64,000 nucleotides of DNA from CANKHA01 sp035652315. GTDB lineage: Bacteria; Pseudomonadota; Alphaproteobacteria; Rhizobiales; Xanthobacteraceae. Shown piece by piece: positions 54,948 through 63,347 of the stretch. The stretch's first letter is position 1, and each line of letters begins with the position of its first letter. The notes beneath the pieces are model-generated. The model had not been told where the DNA came from. It searched no databases and was given only the letters and a program-made list of their open reading frames with translations. The stretch is taken from positions 1 through 64,000 of the forward strand of contig DASREA010000002.1 in NCBI GenBank assembly GCA_035652315.1. The letters are read 5' to 3'. A program made the translations under genes and the position numbers.

Positions 54948-55616
54948 TCAATCTTGGCGCGGGTCGCGCCGAAGGGGAAACAGCAGAGCGAACATGCCCC
55001 AGACGATCAACACGCTGATCAATGCGCCGAACACGACATCGGTGAAGAAGTGCGCGCCGACCGACATGCGCGACAGGCCGATCGTGGCGGTAAACAGCGC
55101 CGCCGCGCTTAACGCCGCCGCGCGCCAGAGCGGCGGCGCCAGCAGTGCCGGCGCCGTCATCCATGCCGCGGAGGAGACTTCGCCGCCGGCAAAGGAGCAG
55201 TTGCGCTCGCAGGCGCCGGTCGGGTTCCACCAGTTCACGAAAGCCTTGTCGCCGCCGAACTGAACGACTTGCACCGGGCGCGGCCGATGCCAGTGATCCT
55301 TCAGCGCTACATTGACGGCGAGCCCAGGCCCAAGGACGAGGGTGCTCAGCAGAAAAAATGCAGCGCGCGGGGAAGCCGCCAGCCGTTGCTGGGGCCACAG
55401 TCTGGCCGCGGCCGCAGCGCCGAGAAAAGCGATGCAGGTGACGATGCTGACATAGCCGTGCTCCCGCAGCAGGCCGAGCCAGGGATAGGCGGAGAAACTC
55501 CGCGCCGCGGGGTCGTAGAACAGGTCGGCGACTCGCAGGTCGATATTCGGCCCCACGAGGCTGATCGCCGTCGCCAGCGCCGCCATCCCGATCAGCGCAA
55601 AGGCAAAAATCCGCAC
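54948..55616 (-). CDS. PAP2-family membrane phosphatase, LpxE-like
   Basis: A 222-residue membrane phosphatase. The three PAP2 motifs are present: KDHWHRPRP (KX6RP), CSFAGGEVSS (the PSGH-type block, with Glu where His is usual) and SRMSVGAHFFTD (SRX5HX3D). The text resembles LpxE-type lipid A phosphatases. The start is set at GTG 55616 by GGAGG 5 bases upstream; a TTG at 55640 is an alternative. It is followed at 5 bases by the GT39-like gene, suggesting a joint envelope-lipid modification unit. Confidence 0.85.
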   Translation of the reverse strand: MRIFAFALIGMAALATAISLVGPNIDLRVADLFYDPAARSFSAYPWLGLLREHGYVSIVTCIAFLGAAAAARLWPQQRLAASPRAAFFLLSTLVLGPGLAVNVALKDHWHRPRPVQVVQFGGDKAFVNWWNPTGACERNCSFAGGEVSSAAWMTAPALLAPPLWRAAALSAAALFTATIGLSRMSVGAHFFTDVVFGALISVLIVWGMFALLFPLRRDPRQD

Positions 55617-55708
55617 ATGATCCTCCGCGGCCGCTATCAAGGCGCGGCGACCATAAGGTCAACATTCCGCGCTGTGAAGAAGCGCCGCCGCCAGGCCCTT
55701 GGCTGCCC

Positions 55709-55737
55709 TTGCCGGGCAGAGCCGCATTGGCTATACC
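55709..55737 (+). promoter_or_regulatory. Candidate rpsA promoter
   Basis: TTGCCG (55709-55714), a 17-base spacer and TATACC (55732-55737). It would give a leader of about 270 bases before rpsA. Confidence 0.4.
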
Positions 55738-55901
55738 CCCGGCATCCGGCCTGCCATCGTCCCAACGAGGCCGCCGGGACGAAGCCGGACGCGAGGCTTA
55801 CCGCGCGTCCGTCGTGGAGGATCAGCTTCGTCCTCGCCGCTTCCCGGCGCCGGAATTGAACCATCGTTTCGATCGCCCGGCATGGCGCCGGGCTGCCGGC
55901 A

Positions 55902-55920
55902 CGCAGGCGCATCGCCTGCG
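55902..55920 (+). other. Perfect hairpin in the rpsA leader
   Basis: CGCAGGCG (55902-55909), a 3-base loop, then CGCCTGCG (55913-55920). It lies about 95 bases before the rpsA start. It lacks a T-run, so it is more likely an RNA structure in the leader than a terminator. Confidence 0.5.
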
Positions 55921-56013
55921 CTTTGCGCCGGTCGCAGCCGAATGCACGCGGAACATTCGGCCCGGGCCCCGAAACGCCCTTTCACCCCTCGGCGCGCCGC
56001 AACAGGAGAGTTC

Positions 56014-57750
56014 ATGGCTGCTACTGCATCTACCGAATCCGCCCCAACACGCGAAGATTTCGCGGCGATGCTCGACGAAGCCTTCGATTCCGGCAATCTC
56101 CAGGAAGGTTCCGTCATCAAGGGCACTGTCGTCGGCATCGAAAAGGACCATGCCGTCATCGACGTCGGTTTGAAGACCGAAGGACGGGTCGCGCTGCGCG
56201 AATTCTCCGGCCCCGGACGTCAATCCGAGCTGAAGGTGGGCGATACCGTCGAAGTTTACCTGGAGCGCGTGGAAAACGCGCTCGGCGAAGCGGTCCTTTC
56301 GCGCGACAAGGCGCGCCGCGAGGAAAGCTGGGGCAAGCTCGAAAGCGCTTTCAAGAACAACGAAAAGGTGCAGGGCGTCATCTTCAACCAGGTCAAGGGC
56401 GGCTTCACCGTCGATCTCGACGGTGCCGTAGCCTTCCTGCCGCGCTCGCAGGTCGACATCCGGCCGATCCGCGACGTCGGCCCGCTGATGAATCAGCCGC
56501 AACAGTTTCAGATCCTGAAAATGGATCGCCGCCGCGGCAACATCGTCGTCTCTCGCCGCACCGTCCTGGAAGAGACGCGCGCCGAACAGCGCCAGGAATT
56601 GGTGCAGAACCTGGAAGAGGGTCAGATCATCGACGGCGTGGTGAAGAACATCACCGACTACGGCGCGTTCGTCGATCTCGGCGGCATCGATGGCTTGCTG
56701 CATGTTACCGACATCGCCTGGCGGCGCGTCAACCATCCGAGCGAAGTGCTCAACATCGGCCAGCAAGTGAAGGTGAAGATCATCAAGATCAATCACGAGA
56801 CGCACCGCATCTCGCTTGGCATGAAGCAACTGCTCGACGATCCGTGGCAGGGCATCGAGGCGAAGTATCCGGTCGGCACCCGCTTCAAGGGCCGCGTCAC
56901 CAACATCACCGACTACGGCGCCTTCGTGGAACTGGAACCCGGAATCGAAGGCCTCATCCACGTCTCCGAAATGTCCTGGACCAAGAAAAACGTCCACCCC
57001 GGCAAGATCGTCTCCACGTCGCAGGAAGTCGAAGTGCAGGTGCTCGAGGTCGATTCGGTCAAGCGCCGCATTTCGCTCGGTCTCAAACAGACCATGCGCA
57101 ATCCCTGGGAAGTCTTTTTGGAGAAATATCCCGCCGGATCCGTGGTCGAAGGCGAGGTCAAGAACAAGACCGAGTTCGGCCTGTTCCTTGGGCTCGACGG
57201 CGACGTCGACGGCATGGTGCATTTGTCCGATCTGGACTGGCAGCGGCCTGGCGAGCAGGTGCTCGAAGAATACAAGAAGGGCGACCGCGTCCGCGCGCAG
57301 GTGCTTGATGTGGATGTCGAGAAGGAGCGCATTTCGCTCGGCATCAAGCAGCTTCAGACCGGCGCCGAACCCAAGGAAAGTGCCGCCGCGGGCGAGCTGA
57401 AGAAGGGCGCGGTGGTGACCTGCGAAGTGACCGAGGTCAAGGAAACCGGGCTGGAAGTGAGAATCGTCGGCAGCGATCTGACGGCTTTCATCAAGCGCAG
57501 CGATCTGGCCCGCGACCGCTCCGAGCAGCGGACGGAACGCTTCGCCGTCGGGCAGAAAGTCGACGCCCGGGTAACGCAATTCGACCGCAAGACGCACAAG
57601 GTCGGCGTGTCCATCAAGGCGTTGGAAGTGGCCGAGGAAAAGGAGGCCATAGCCCAATATGGCTCGTCGGATTCGGGCGCTTCGCTCGGCGATATTCTCG
57701 GCGCCGCGCTCAAGCAGCGTGAAGGCGCCAACAAGAGCGACAAGGAATAG
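56014..57750 (+). CDS. rpsA: 30S ribosomal protein bS1
   Basis: RNA-binding ribosomal protein needed for initiation on structured messages. The 578-residue protein has six S1 domains; repeated blocks include GVVKNITDYGAFVDLGGIDG and GRVTNITDYGAFVELEPGIE with the helix HRISLGMKQL-type endings. Start ATG 56014 is fixed by ACAGGAGAG 6 bases upstream. It is separated from cmk, its usual upstream neighbour, by the reversed GT39/PAP2 pair, and so needs its own promoter. Confidence 0.98.
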   Translation: MAATASTESAPTREDFAAMLDEAFDSGNLQEGSVIKGTVVGIEKDHAVIDVGLKTEGRVALREFSGPGRQSELKVGDTVEVYLERVENALGEAVLSRDKARREESWGKLESAFKNNEKVQGVIFNQVKGGFTVDLDGAVAFLPRSQVDIRPIRDVGPLMNQPQQFQILKMDRRRGNIVVSRRTVLEETRAEQRQELVQNLEEGQIIDGVVKNITDYGAFVDLGGIDGLLHVTDIAWRRVNHPSEVLNIGQQVKVKIIKINHETHRISLGMKQLLDDPWQGIEAKYPVGTRFKGRVTNITDYGAFVELEPGIEGLIHVSEMSWTKKNVHPGKIVSTSQEVEVQVLEVDSVKRRISLGLKQTMRNPWEVFLEKYPAGSVVEGEVKNKTEFGLFLGLDGDVDGMVHLSDLDWQRPGEQVLEEYKKGDRVRAQVLDVDVEKERISLGIKQLQTGAEPKESAAAGELKKGAVVTCEVTEVKETGLEVRIVGSDLTAFIKRSDLARDRSEQRTERFAVGQKVDARVTQFDRKTHKVGVSIKALEVAEEKEAIAQYGSSDSGASLGDILGAALKQREGANKSDKE

Positions 57751-57898
57751 GCCGCCGCCGGCGCCTTCGCGCCGGCTCGCCGCAATTTGACGTAAATGCG
57801 ACCGCCGGGCGGCGCCATTGACGGCGCCGTCCGGCGGCGTAGTTTCGGCCCGAATCTTGCGCAATGATTCCGGCCATCATTTTGAGGAGAGCAGGACC

Positions 57899-58882
57899 AT
57901 GTCGCTCGATGCCGATCACATCGTCGACCGCCGCCGCATGCGGCGCAAACTGACCTTCTGGCGCGTCACCGCCATCGTCGTCGCGGCGCTGGCGGTGGTG
58001 GTATTGGCGCTCGGGGTAGCCCCGGGGCGCAACGGGCTTGTCGGCGTAGGCACGCCCTATATCGCGCGCATCACCATCGAGGGATTGATCCAGAGCAATG
58101 CGGATCGCGTGAAGGCGCTCGACAAGCTGGCGCGCGCCTCGGCCGTGAAGGCCGTGATTGTTCATATCAATAGCCCCGGCGGTACCACCGCGGGCTCGGA
58201 GCAATTGCACGACGCGCTGAAGCGGATCAAAGCGAAGAAGCCGATTGTGACCGTGGTCGATGGGCTTGCCGCCTCCGGCGCTTACATCGCCGCCATCGCC
58301 TCCGACCATATCGTCGCCCAAAGCTCGTCGCTGGTTGGCTCGATTGGCGTGCTTTTCCAATATCCGAATTTCTCGGAGTTGATGAAAACCGTCGGCGTTT
58401 CGATGGAATCCATCAAATCCTCGCCGCTGAAGGCCTCGCCCAATCCCTTCGAGCCGACGACGCCGGAGGCGCGCGCCGCCATTCAGTCGATCGTCATGGA
58501 CGCCTACGCCTGGTTCCGCGACCTGGTGCGCGACAATCGGAAGATGAGCGATGGCCAATTGAACCAGGTCGCCGACGGGCGTGTTTTCACCGGCCGTCAG
58601 GGGCTGGAGCTCAAGCTCGTGGATCAGCTCGGCGAAGAAAAAGAGGCGATCGATTGGCTCGCCAAGCAGCGCGGGGTGCCAGCCAACCTTCCCGTCCGCG
58701 ATTACGAGCTGGAGTCGCGCTTTAGCGAATTGCCGTTCCTGCATGCCGCTGCGGCCCGGGCGCTCGATATGCTCGGCTTGAGCGCACTTGCCCGCCAGGT
58801 CGCCGATTGGGGCACGGTTCGGGCGCTTCAGCGTCTAAACCTTGACGGTCTCTTGGCGCTTTGGCACCCTTCCGCCAACTGA
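57899..58882 (+). CDS. sppA: Signal peptide peptidase SppA (S49 protease)
   Basis: Membrane-anchored serine protease that degrades cleaved signal peptides. The 327-residue protein has an N-terminal anchor (residues 22-41), then VHINSPGGTTAGSEQLHDAL, the nucleophile S126 in DGLAASGAYIAA and the general base K178 in SSPLKAS, 52 residues apart as in Bacillus SppA. This short single-domain form is typical. GAGGAGAG precedes the ATG. It lies between rpsA and ihfB in one direction. Confidence 0.93.
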   Translation: MSLDADHIVDRRRMRRKLTFWRVTAIVVAALAVVVLALGVAPGRNGLVGVGTPYIARITIEGLIQSNADRVKALDKLARASAVKAVIVHINSPGGTTAGSEQLHDALKRIKAKKPIVTVVDGLAASGAYIAAIASDHIVAQSSSLVGSIGVLFQYPNFSELMKTVGVSMESIKSSPLKASPNPFEPTTPEARAAIQSIVMDAYAWFRDLVRDNRKMSDGQLNQVADGRVFTGRQGLELKLVDQLGEEKEAIDWLAKQRGVPANLPVRDYELESRFSELPFLHAAAARALDMLGLSALARQVADWGTVRALQRLNLDGLLALWHPSAN

Positions 58883-58966
58883 CTGCCCGCAAGGACGTGG
58901 TCCCCGGTCGGCCTGAGCGGATTGAAAAGCCGGTGTGCAGCATATGAGTGAGCGGGCGCCATATCC

Positions 58967-59257
58967 ATGATCAAGTCCGAACTGGTCCAACGCATTGCAG
59001 CGCAAAATCCGCACCTTTATCAGCGCGACGTCGAGAACATCGTGAATGCCATCCTTGGCGAGATCATCAGCGCCATGGCCCGCGGCGATCGCGTTGAGCT
59101 GCGCGGCTTCGGCGCTTTCTCGGTAAAGAACCGTCCGGCGCGCACCGGGCGCAATCCGCGCACCGGCGCCCATGTGGCCGTGGACAAGAAGGCCGTGCCC
59201 TTCTTCAAAACCGGCAAGGAAATGCGCGAACGGCTGAACAAGCCCGGCGGAGCGTAG
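58967..59257 (+). CDS. ihfB: Integration host factor beta subunit
   Basis: DNA-bending protein forming a heterodimer with IhfA. The 96-residue protein begins MIKSELVQRIAAQNPHLYQR, has ILGEIISAMARGDRVELRGF and the DNA-intercalating arm with the proline in RTGRNPRTGAHV. The rpsA-sppA-ihfB order supports the beta assignment over HU or IhfA. Among likely tasks here is help for RpoN-dependent promoters. Confidence 0.94.
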   Translation: MIKSELVQRIAAQNPHLYQRDVENIVNAILGEIISAMARGDRVELRGFGAFSVKNRPARTGRNPRTGAHVAVDKKAVPFFKTGKEMRERLNKPGGA

Positions 59258-59288
59258 GCCGGCGGAATAGAGCCAGCTTCCCCTAAGC

Positions 59289-59411
59289 CGTCACGCCCAA
59301 TCTTGTGCCGGGCATCCGCGTCTTAGAAACGGTGCGCGAGGAGAAGGACGTGGATGGCCGGGATATAAGGACGTTCACGTCGGTCTTCGAAGGGCTATGC
59401 CCGGCCATGAC
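59289..59411. repeat. Composite palindromic intergenic repeat between ihfB and lapA
   Basis: The left part (GTCACGCCCAATCTTGTGCC onward) resembles an imperfect inverted copy of the right part. The right part has ATGGCCGGG at 59354-59362 and CCCGGCCAT at 59400-59408, enclosing 37 bases. The unit resembles dispersed repeats of the form GTCATGGCCGGG...CCCGGCCATCCACGTC in Nitrobacteraceae-type genomes; shorter relatives occur at 28247 and 49752. Confidence 0.7.
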
Positions 59412-59423
59412 GAAGGCAGCGCC

Positions 59424-59795
59424 ATGCTCCGCAAGATCGTAACCGCCGTCATCCTGATTCCGCTGGCCTTGATCATCATCGCCTTCGCGGTGGCGAACCG
59501 GCAGACCATCGTCGTCTCCTTCGATCCGTTCAATGCCGTGCAGCCGGCCTATGCGGCATCGCTGCCGCTTTTTGTGCTCATCTTCCTGCTGGTGATCTTC
59601 GGCGTTCTCATTGGCGGCACCGCGGTCTGGCTGGGCCAAATGCGCTGGCGCTGGGCGGCGCGGCGCGCCGGCCGCGAAACCCGCGAATTGCAGCTCGAGA
59701 ACGAGCTGTTGAAGCGGCAACTTCATGAGCAAGCGCCATCGCGGCTTTCGCCGCCGCTCGTCGCCCCGGCGCCGCCGCGCGCCCCGGTCGAGTGA
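59424..59795 (+). CDS. lapA: LapA/DUF1049 domain membrane protein
   Basis: A 123-residue protein with two membrane segments (KIVTAVILIPLALIIIAFAV and SLPLFVLIFLLVIFGVLIGG) and a cytoplasmic coiled tail (RAGRETRELQLENELLKRQL), the LapA (YciS) layout. In E. coli LapA works with LapB in control of LPS synthesis. No lapB is adjacent. The ATG at 59424 is preferred; nine upstream in-frame codons would come from the palindromic repeat. Confidence 0.8.
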   Translation: MLRKIVTAVILIPLALIIIAFAVANRQTIVVSFDPFNAVQPAYAASLPLFVLIFLLVIFGVLIGGTAVWLGQMRWRWAARRAGRETRELQLENELLKRQLHEQAPSRLSPPLVAPAPPRAPVE

Positions 59796-59866
59796 TCGCC
59801 CCCGGGGCAGACAAATGGCACCGGCCGGGTTAGAACCGCCCCGTTGGAGCAGACCGGCCGATTGAT

Positions 59867-60541
59867 ATGTCTCTTTTGGTGAAAATTTGCGGGCTGACCG
59901 CCCCCGAAACGCTGGACGTCGCACTGGAAGCCGGCGCCGATCAGGTCGGCTTCGTCTTCTTTGCGCCGTCGCCGCGCAATCTCGGCTACGAGGCGGCGCG
60001 CGCGCTCGGCCGGCGCGTGAAGGGCCGCGCGGCAAAGGTCGCGCTGACGGTCGACGCCACCGATGAGATGCTCGGGGAAGTGATCGACGCGTTAAGGCCG
60101 GATATGCTGCAACTGCACGGCACGGAAACGCCCGAACGGGTCGTCGCCGTCCGCACGCGCTTTGGGCTGCCGGTGATGAAGGCGCTGCCTATTGCCGAAC
60201 GCGCCGATTTGTCGCCGATTCACATCTACGCCAAGATCGCCGATCGGCTCGTCTTCGACGCGCGGCCGCCGAAGGATGCCACCCGCCCCGGCGGTCTCGG
60301 CCGTCCGTTCGACTGGCGGCTGCTTGAGAACGTCAACCCCGGCATTCCTTTCCTGCTCTCCGGGGGTCTCGATATCGGCAACGTCGCCGACGCGCTGGTC
60401 ATCACCCGCGCGCCCGGCGTCGACGTCTCTTCGGGGGTGGAACGTGCGCCTGGAGTCAAGGATCCGGACAAGATCCGAGCTTTCGTTCGCGCCGCGCGCG
60501 CGGCTCACGCGGCGCGCAATCGCGTAGCGAGTCGGGCATGA
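59867..60541 (+). CDS. trpF: Phosphoribosylanthranilate isomerase
   Basis: Third step of tryptophan synthesis from anthranilate. The 224-residue TIM barrel starts LLVKICGLTAPETLDVALEA with the catalytic cysteine; D126-region text DARPPKDATRPGGLGRPFDW and VDVSSGVERAPGVKDPDKI are the family motifs. The C-terminal tail is Ala/Arg-rich. It overlaps trpB by 4 bases (ATGA). No leader peptide rich in Trp codons is visible upstream, so attenuation is not evident. Confidence 0.96.
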   Translation: MSLLVKICGLTAPETLDVALEAGADQVGFVFFAPSPRNLGYEAARALGRRVKGRAAKVALTVDATDEMLGEVIDALRPDMLQLHGTETPERVVAVRTRFGLPVMKALPIAERADLSPIHIYAKIADRLVFDARPPKDATRPGGLGRPFDWRLLENVNPGIPFLLSGGLDIGNVADALVITRAPGVDVSSGVERAPGVKDPDKIRAFVRAARAAHAARNRVASRA

Positions 60542-61761
60542 CTGTCCGCATGCCGAAACCCAATTCATTTCGCGCCGGCCCCGACGAGGGCGGGCATTTC
60601 GGCATTTTCGGCGGCCGCTTCGTCGCCGAAACCTTGATGCCGCTGATCCTCGAATTGGAGCGGGCTTATGCGGCCGCCAAGGCCGATCCCGACTATCAGC
60701 GCGAGATGGACGGCTACCTCACGCATTACGTCGGCCGCCCCAGCCCGCTTTATTTTGCCGAGCGGCTGACCGCGCGTCTCGGCGGCGCGAAAATCTACCT
60801 CAAGCGCGAGGAGCTCAATCACACCGGCTCGCACAAGGTCAACAATGTGCTCGGGCAAATCCTGTTGGCGCGGCGCATGGGCAAGAAGCGCATCATTGCC
60901 GAAACCGGCGCCGGCATGCACGGAGTCGCCACCGCCACGCTGTGCGCGCGCTTCGGCCTCGAATGCATCGTCTATATGGGCTCGGTCGACGTCGAACGGC
61001 AAAAAGCGAATGTCTTTCGCATGCAGATGCTCGGCGCCAAGGTGGTGCCGGTGGACGCCGGCTCGAAGACCCTCAAGGACGCCATGAACGAAGCGCTGCG
61101 GGACTGGGTCACCAACGTCGAGACCACCTTTTATTGCATCGGCACGGTGGCCGGGCCGCATCCTTATCCGATGATGGTGCGCGATTTTCAGTCGATCATC
61201 GGCCGCGAGACGCGCGAACAGATGCAGGAGATGGAAGGCCGGTTGCCGGATTCGCTGATCGCCTGCATCGGCGGCGGCTCCAACGCCATGGGACTGTTCC
61301 ATCCCTTCCTGGATGAGCCGGGAATCGAAATCTACGGTGTCGAGGCGGCGGGGCACGGACTTTCCACCGGCCTGCATGCGGCCTCGATCACCGGCGGGCG
61401 GCCCGGCGTGCTGCACGGCAATCGCACCTATCTGCTGATGGATGAGGACGGGCAGATCAAGGACGCCCACTCCATATCCGCCGGCCTGGATTATCCCGGC
61501 GTCGGGCCGGAGCATTCCTGGCTGCACGATACCGGCCGCGTCACTTATCTCTCGGCGACCGACGACGAGGCACTCAACGCCTTTCAGGCTCTCTCAAAGC
61601 TGGAAGGCATCATTCCCGCGCTGGAATCCGCGCATGCCATCGCCAAGGTTTTGGAGCTCGCGCCGAAAAAGGCGAAAGACCACCTGATGGTGGTGAATCT
61701 ATCCGGACGCGGCGACAAGGATCTGCATTCGGTGGCGCAGTATCTCGGAGGCGGATTGTGA
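60538..61761 (+). CDS. trpB: Tryptophan synthase beta chain
   Basis: PLP enzyme condensing indole and serine to tryptophan. The 407-residue protein has the PLP lysine K100 in LNHTGSHKVNN, AETGAGMHGVATATLCARFG, and the phosphate-binding CIGGGSNAMGLFHPF. It is flanked by trpF and trpA with 4-base overlaps on both sides, a tightly coupled operon. Confidence 0.98.
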   Translation: MTVRMPKPNSFRAGPDEGGHFGIFGGRFVAETLMPLILELERAYAAAKADPDYQREMDGYLTHYVGRPSPLYFAERLTARLGGAKIYLKREELNHTGSHKVNNVLGQILLARRMGKKRIIAETGAGMHGVATATLCARFGLECIVYMGSVDVERQKANVFRMQMLGAKVVPVDAGSKTLKDAMNEALRDWVTNVETTFYCIGTVAGPHPYPMMVRDFQSIIGRETREQMQEMEGRLPDSLIACIGGGSNAMGLFHPFLDEPGIEIYGVEAAGHGLSTGLHAASITGGRPGVLHGNRTYLLMDEDGQIKDAHSISAGLDYPGVGPEHSWLHDTGRVTYLSATDDEALNAFQALSKLEGIIPALESAHAIAKVLELAPKKAKDHLMVVNLSGRGDKDLHSVAQYLGGGL

Positions 61762-62597
61762 CAACCCGCATTGACCGCCGTTTCGCCGCGCTGCGACGCG
61801 AGGGCCGTCCCGCACTCGTCACCTTCGTCACCGCGGGCGACCCCGATGCGCGGACTTCCGCGGCGATTCTGCGCGCGCTGCCCGGCGCCGGTGCCGATGT
61901 GATCGAGCTTGGCGTGCCGTTCAGCGATCCGATGGCCGACGGCCCCGCCATCCAGGCGTCCTCGCAGCGTGCGCTGAAAGCCGGGCAAAGCCTGAAGAAG
62001 ACGCTCACCATGGTGCGCGACTTCCGCCGCGGCGACGCGGAAACGCCGATCGTGCTGATGGGCTATTACAATCCGATCTACATCTACGGCGTGGAGCGGT
62101 TTCTCGCCGATGCCAAGACCGCCGGCGTCGACGGTCTGATCGTCGTCGATCTGCCGCCGGAGGAGGACGCCGAGCTGTGCATTCCGGCGCTGAAGGCGGG
62201 ACTGAATTTCATCCGCCTCGCCACCCCGACCACGGACGACAAGCGGCTCCCCGCGGTGCTCACGAATACCTCGGGCTTTGTCTACTATGTTTCAATCACC
62301 GGCATCACCGGATCGGCGGCGCCTGACGCGGGCCGCGTCGCCAAGGCGGTGGCCCGCATCAAGCGGCATAGCCCGTTGCCGGTCGCAGTCGGCTTCGGCG
62401 TGAAGACTGCCGAACAGGCGCGCGTCATCGCGCAAAACGCGGATGGCGTGGTGATCGGCTCGGCCCTGGTGGAGGCGCTGCGCGCGACCCTCGATGCCCA
62501 CGGCAAGGCAACGGCCGGCAGTGCCAAAGCCGTTACTGACCTGGTGGCTCAACTCGCGGCGGGCGTGCGCAGCGTCAAACGGGTGGCGGCTGAATAA
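61758..62597 (+). CDS. trpA: Tryptophan synthase alpha chain
   Basis: Cleaves indole-3-glycerol phosphate and channels indole to TrpB. The 279-residue TIM barrel has VIELGVPFSDPMADGPAIQ (catalytic Glu and Asp), PIVLMGYYNPIYIYGVERFL and FVYYVSITGITGS. The start is a GTG at 61758 overlapping the trpB stop (GTGA). It ends 10 bases before the convergent L,D-transpeptidase gene. Confidence 0.98.
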   Translation: MTTRIDRRFAALRREGRPALVTFVTAGDPDARTSAAILRALPGAGADVIELGVPFSDPMADGPAIQASSQRALKAGQSLKKTLTMVRDFRRGDAETPIVLMGYYNPIYIYGVERFLADAKTAGVDGLIVVDLPPEEDAELCIPALKAGLNFIRLATPTTDDKRLPAVLTNTSGFVYYVSITGITGSAAPDAGRVAKAVARIKRHSPLPVAVGFGVKTAEQARVIAQNADGVVIGSALVEALRATLDAHGKATAGSAKAVTDLVAQLAAGVRSVKRVAAE

Positions 62598-62607
62598 CGG
62601 CGACCTG

Positions 62608-63114
62608 TTACTGAACGACGACCGTCGTGCCGATCGGCGTGTGGTTATAGAGATCGATCACGTCGTCGTTGTACATGCGGATGCAGCCGGACGAGACCGC
62701 GGTGCCGATCGCCCAAGGCTCGTTGGTGCCGTGGATTCGATAGAGTGATGACCCGAGATAGAGCGCCCGCGCGCCCATGGGATTTTCGGGGCCGCCCGCC
62801 ATATGCACCGGCAATTCCGGTTTGCGCTTGAGCATCTGTTCCGGCGGATTCCAGTCCGGCCATTCGCGCTTGTCGCTTACCGTGCTGACGCCGGACCAGG
62901 AGCGCCCCTGTTCGCCCACCGCAATGGCATAGACCTTGGCTTTGCCGCCGGGCTCGACGTGATAAAGCCGCCGCTCCCTCGTGCTCACCACGATAGTGCC
63001 GGGGGCATATTTCCCGGCGTAGCTCACTTCGCGGGGCGGAATGATCGTGTAATAGGTGCCGCAGCCACCGAGCAGGCTTCCCAGGAAAAGAACGAGGAAT
63101 ACGGAATTTCGCAT
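62608..63114 (-). CDS. L,D-transpeptidase (YkuD domain) lipoprotein
   Basis: A 168-residue secreted enzyme that cross-links peptidoglycan (3-3 bonds) or attaches proteins to it. MRNSVFLVLFLGSLLGGCG is a lipoprotein signal with lipobox LLGGC. The YkuD domain has VEPGGKAKVYAIAVGEQGRS and the catalytic block IHGTNEPWAIGTAVSSGCIRM with the nucleophilic cysteine. GGAGCC lies before the ATG at 63114. Convergent with trpA. Confidence 0.92.
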   Translation of the reverse strand: MRNSVFLVLFLGSLLGGCGTYYTIIPPREVSYAGKYAPGTIVVSTRERRLYHVEPGGKAKVYAIAVGEQGRSWSGVSTVSDKREWPDWNPPEQMLKRKPELPVHMAGGPENPMGARALYLGSSLYRIHGTNEPWAIGTAVSSGCIRMYNDDVIDLYNHTPIGTTVVVQ

Positions 63115-63347
63115 GGCTCCGGATCGGCGTTGTGATGGTCGGGGGGTGTCAGAATCCAGGCGCAAATTAGCAAAGGACGCGGCGCGGTGCCGTTGCCAAT
63201 CTGCCACAACCCGCCGGAAAGTGAGATTTGCCGCGGCGAAAAAGGTCGGCTTCGTGACGGTAACCGAATCATCCGATGCCCGCGGTCCAAGGGGTAGGAA
63301 GTTGCGCCTGCCCGGCCTAAATTAGGCGAAATTGGCGGAGTTATCGA

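Larger units (their letters stand above)
55617..56013. other. 397-base gap between PAP2 gene and rpsA
   Basis: No convincing gene is visible on either strand. It holds the start regions of the divergent PAP2 and rpsA messages, a candidate rpsA promoter at 55709-55737, an 8-base-stem hairpin at 55902-55920 and the rpsA ribosome site (AGGAG before 56014). The open frame running through it into rpsA has an Arg/Pro/Gly-rich, non-conserved composition. Confidence 0.6.

Noticed and set aside
55822..57864. 680-codon open frame antisense to rpsA
   Set aside because: It mirrors the six repeated S1 domains; composition and lack of motifs argue against coding.
59796..59866. Trp leader peptide/attenuator before trpF
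   Set aside because: No short frame with consecutive Trp codons and no terminator-like hairpin in the 71-base gap.
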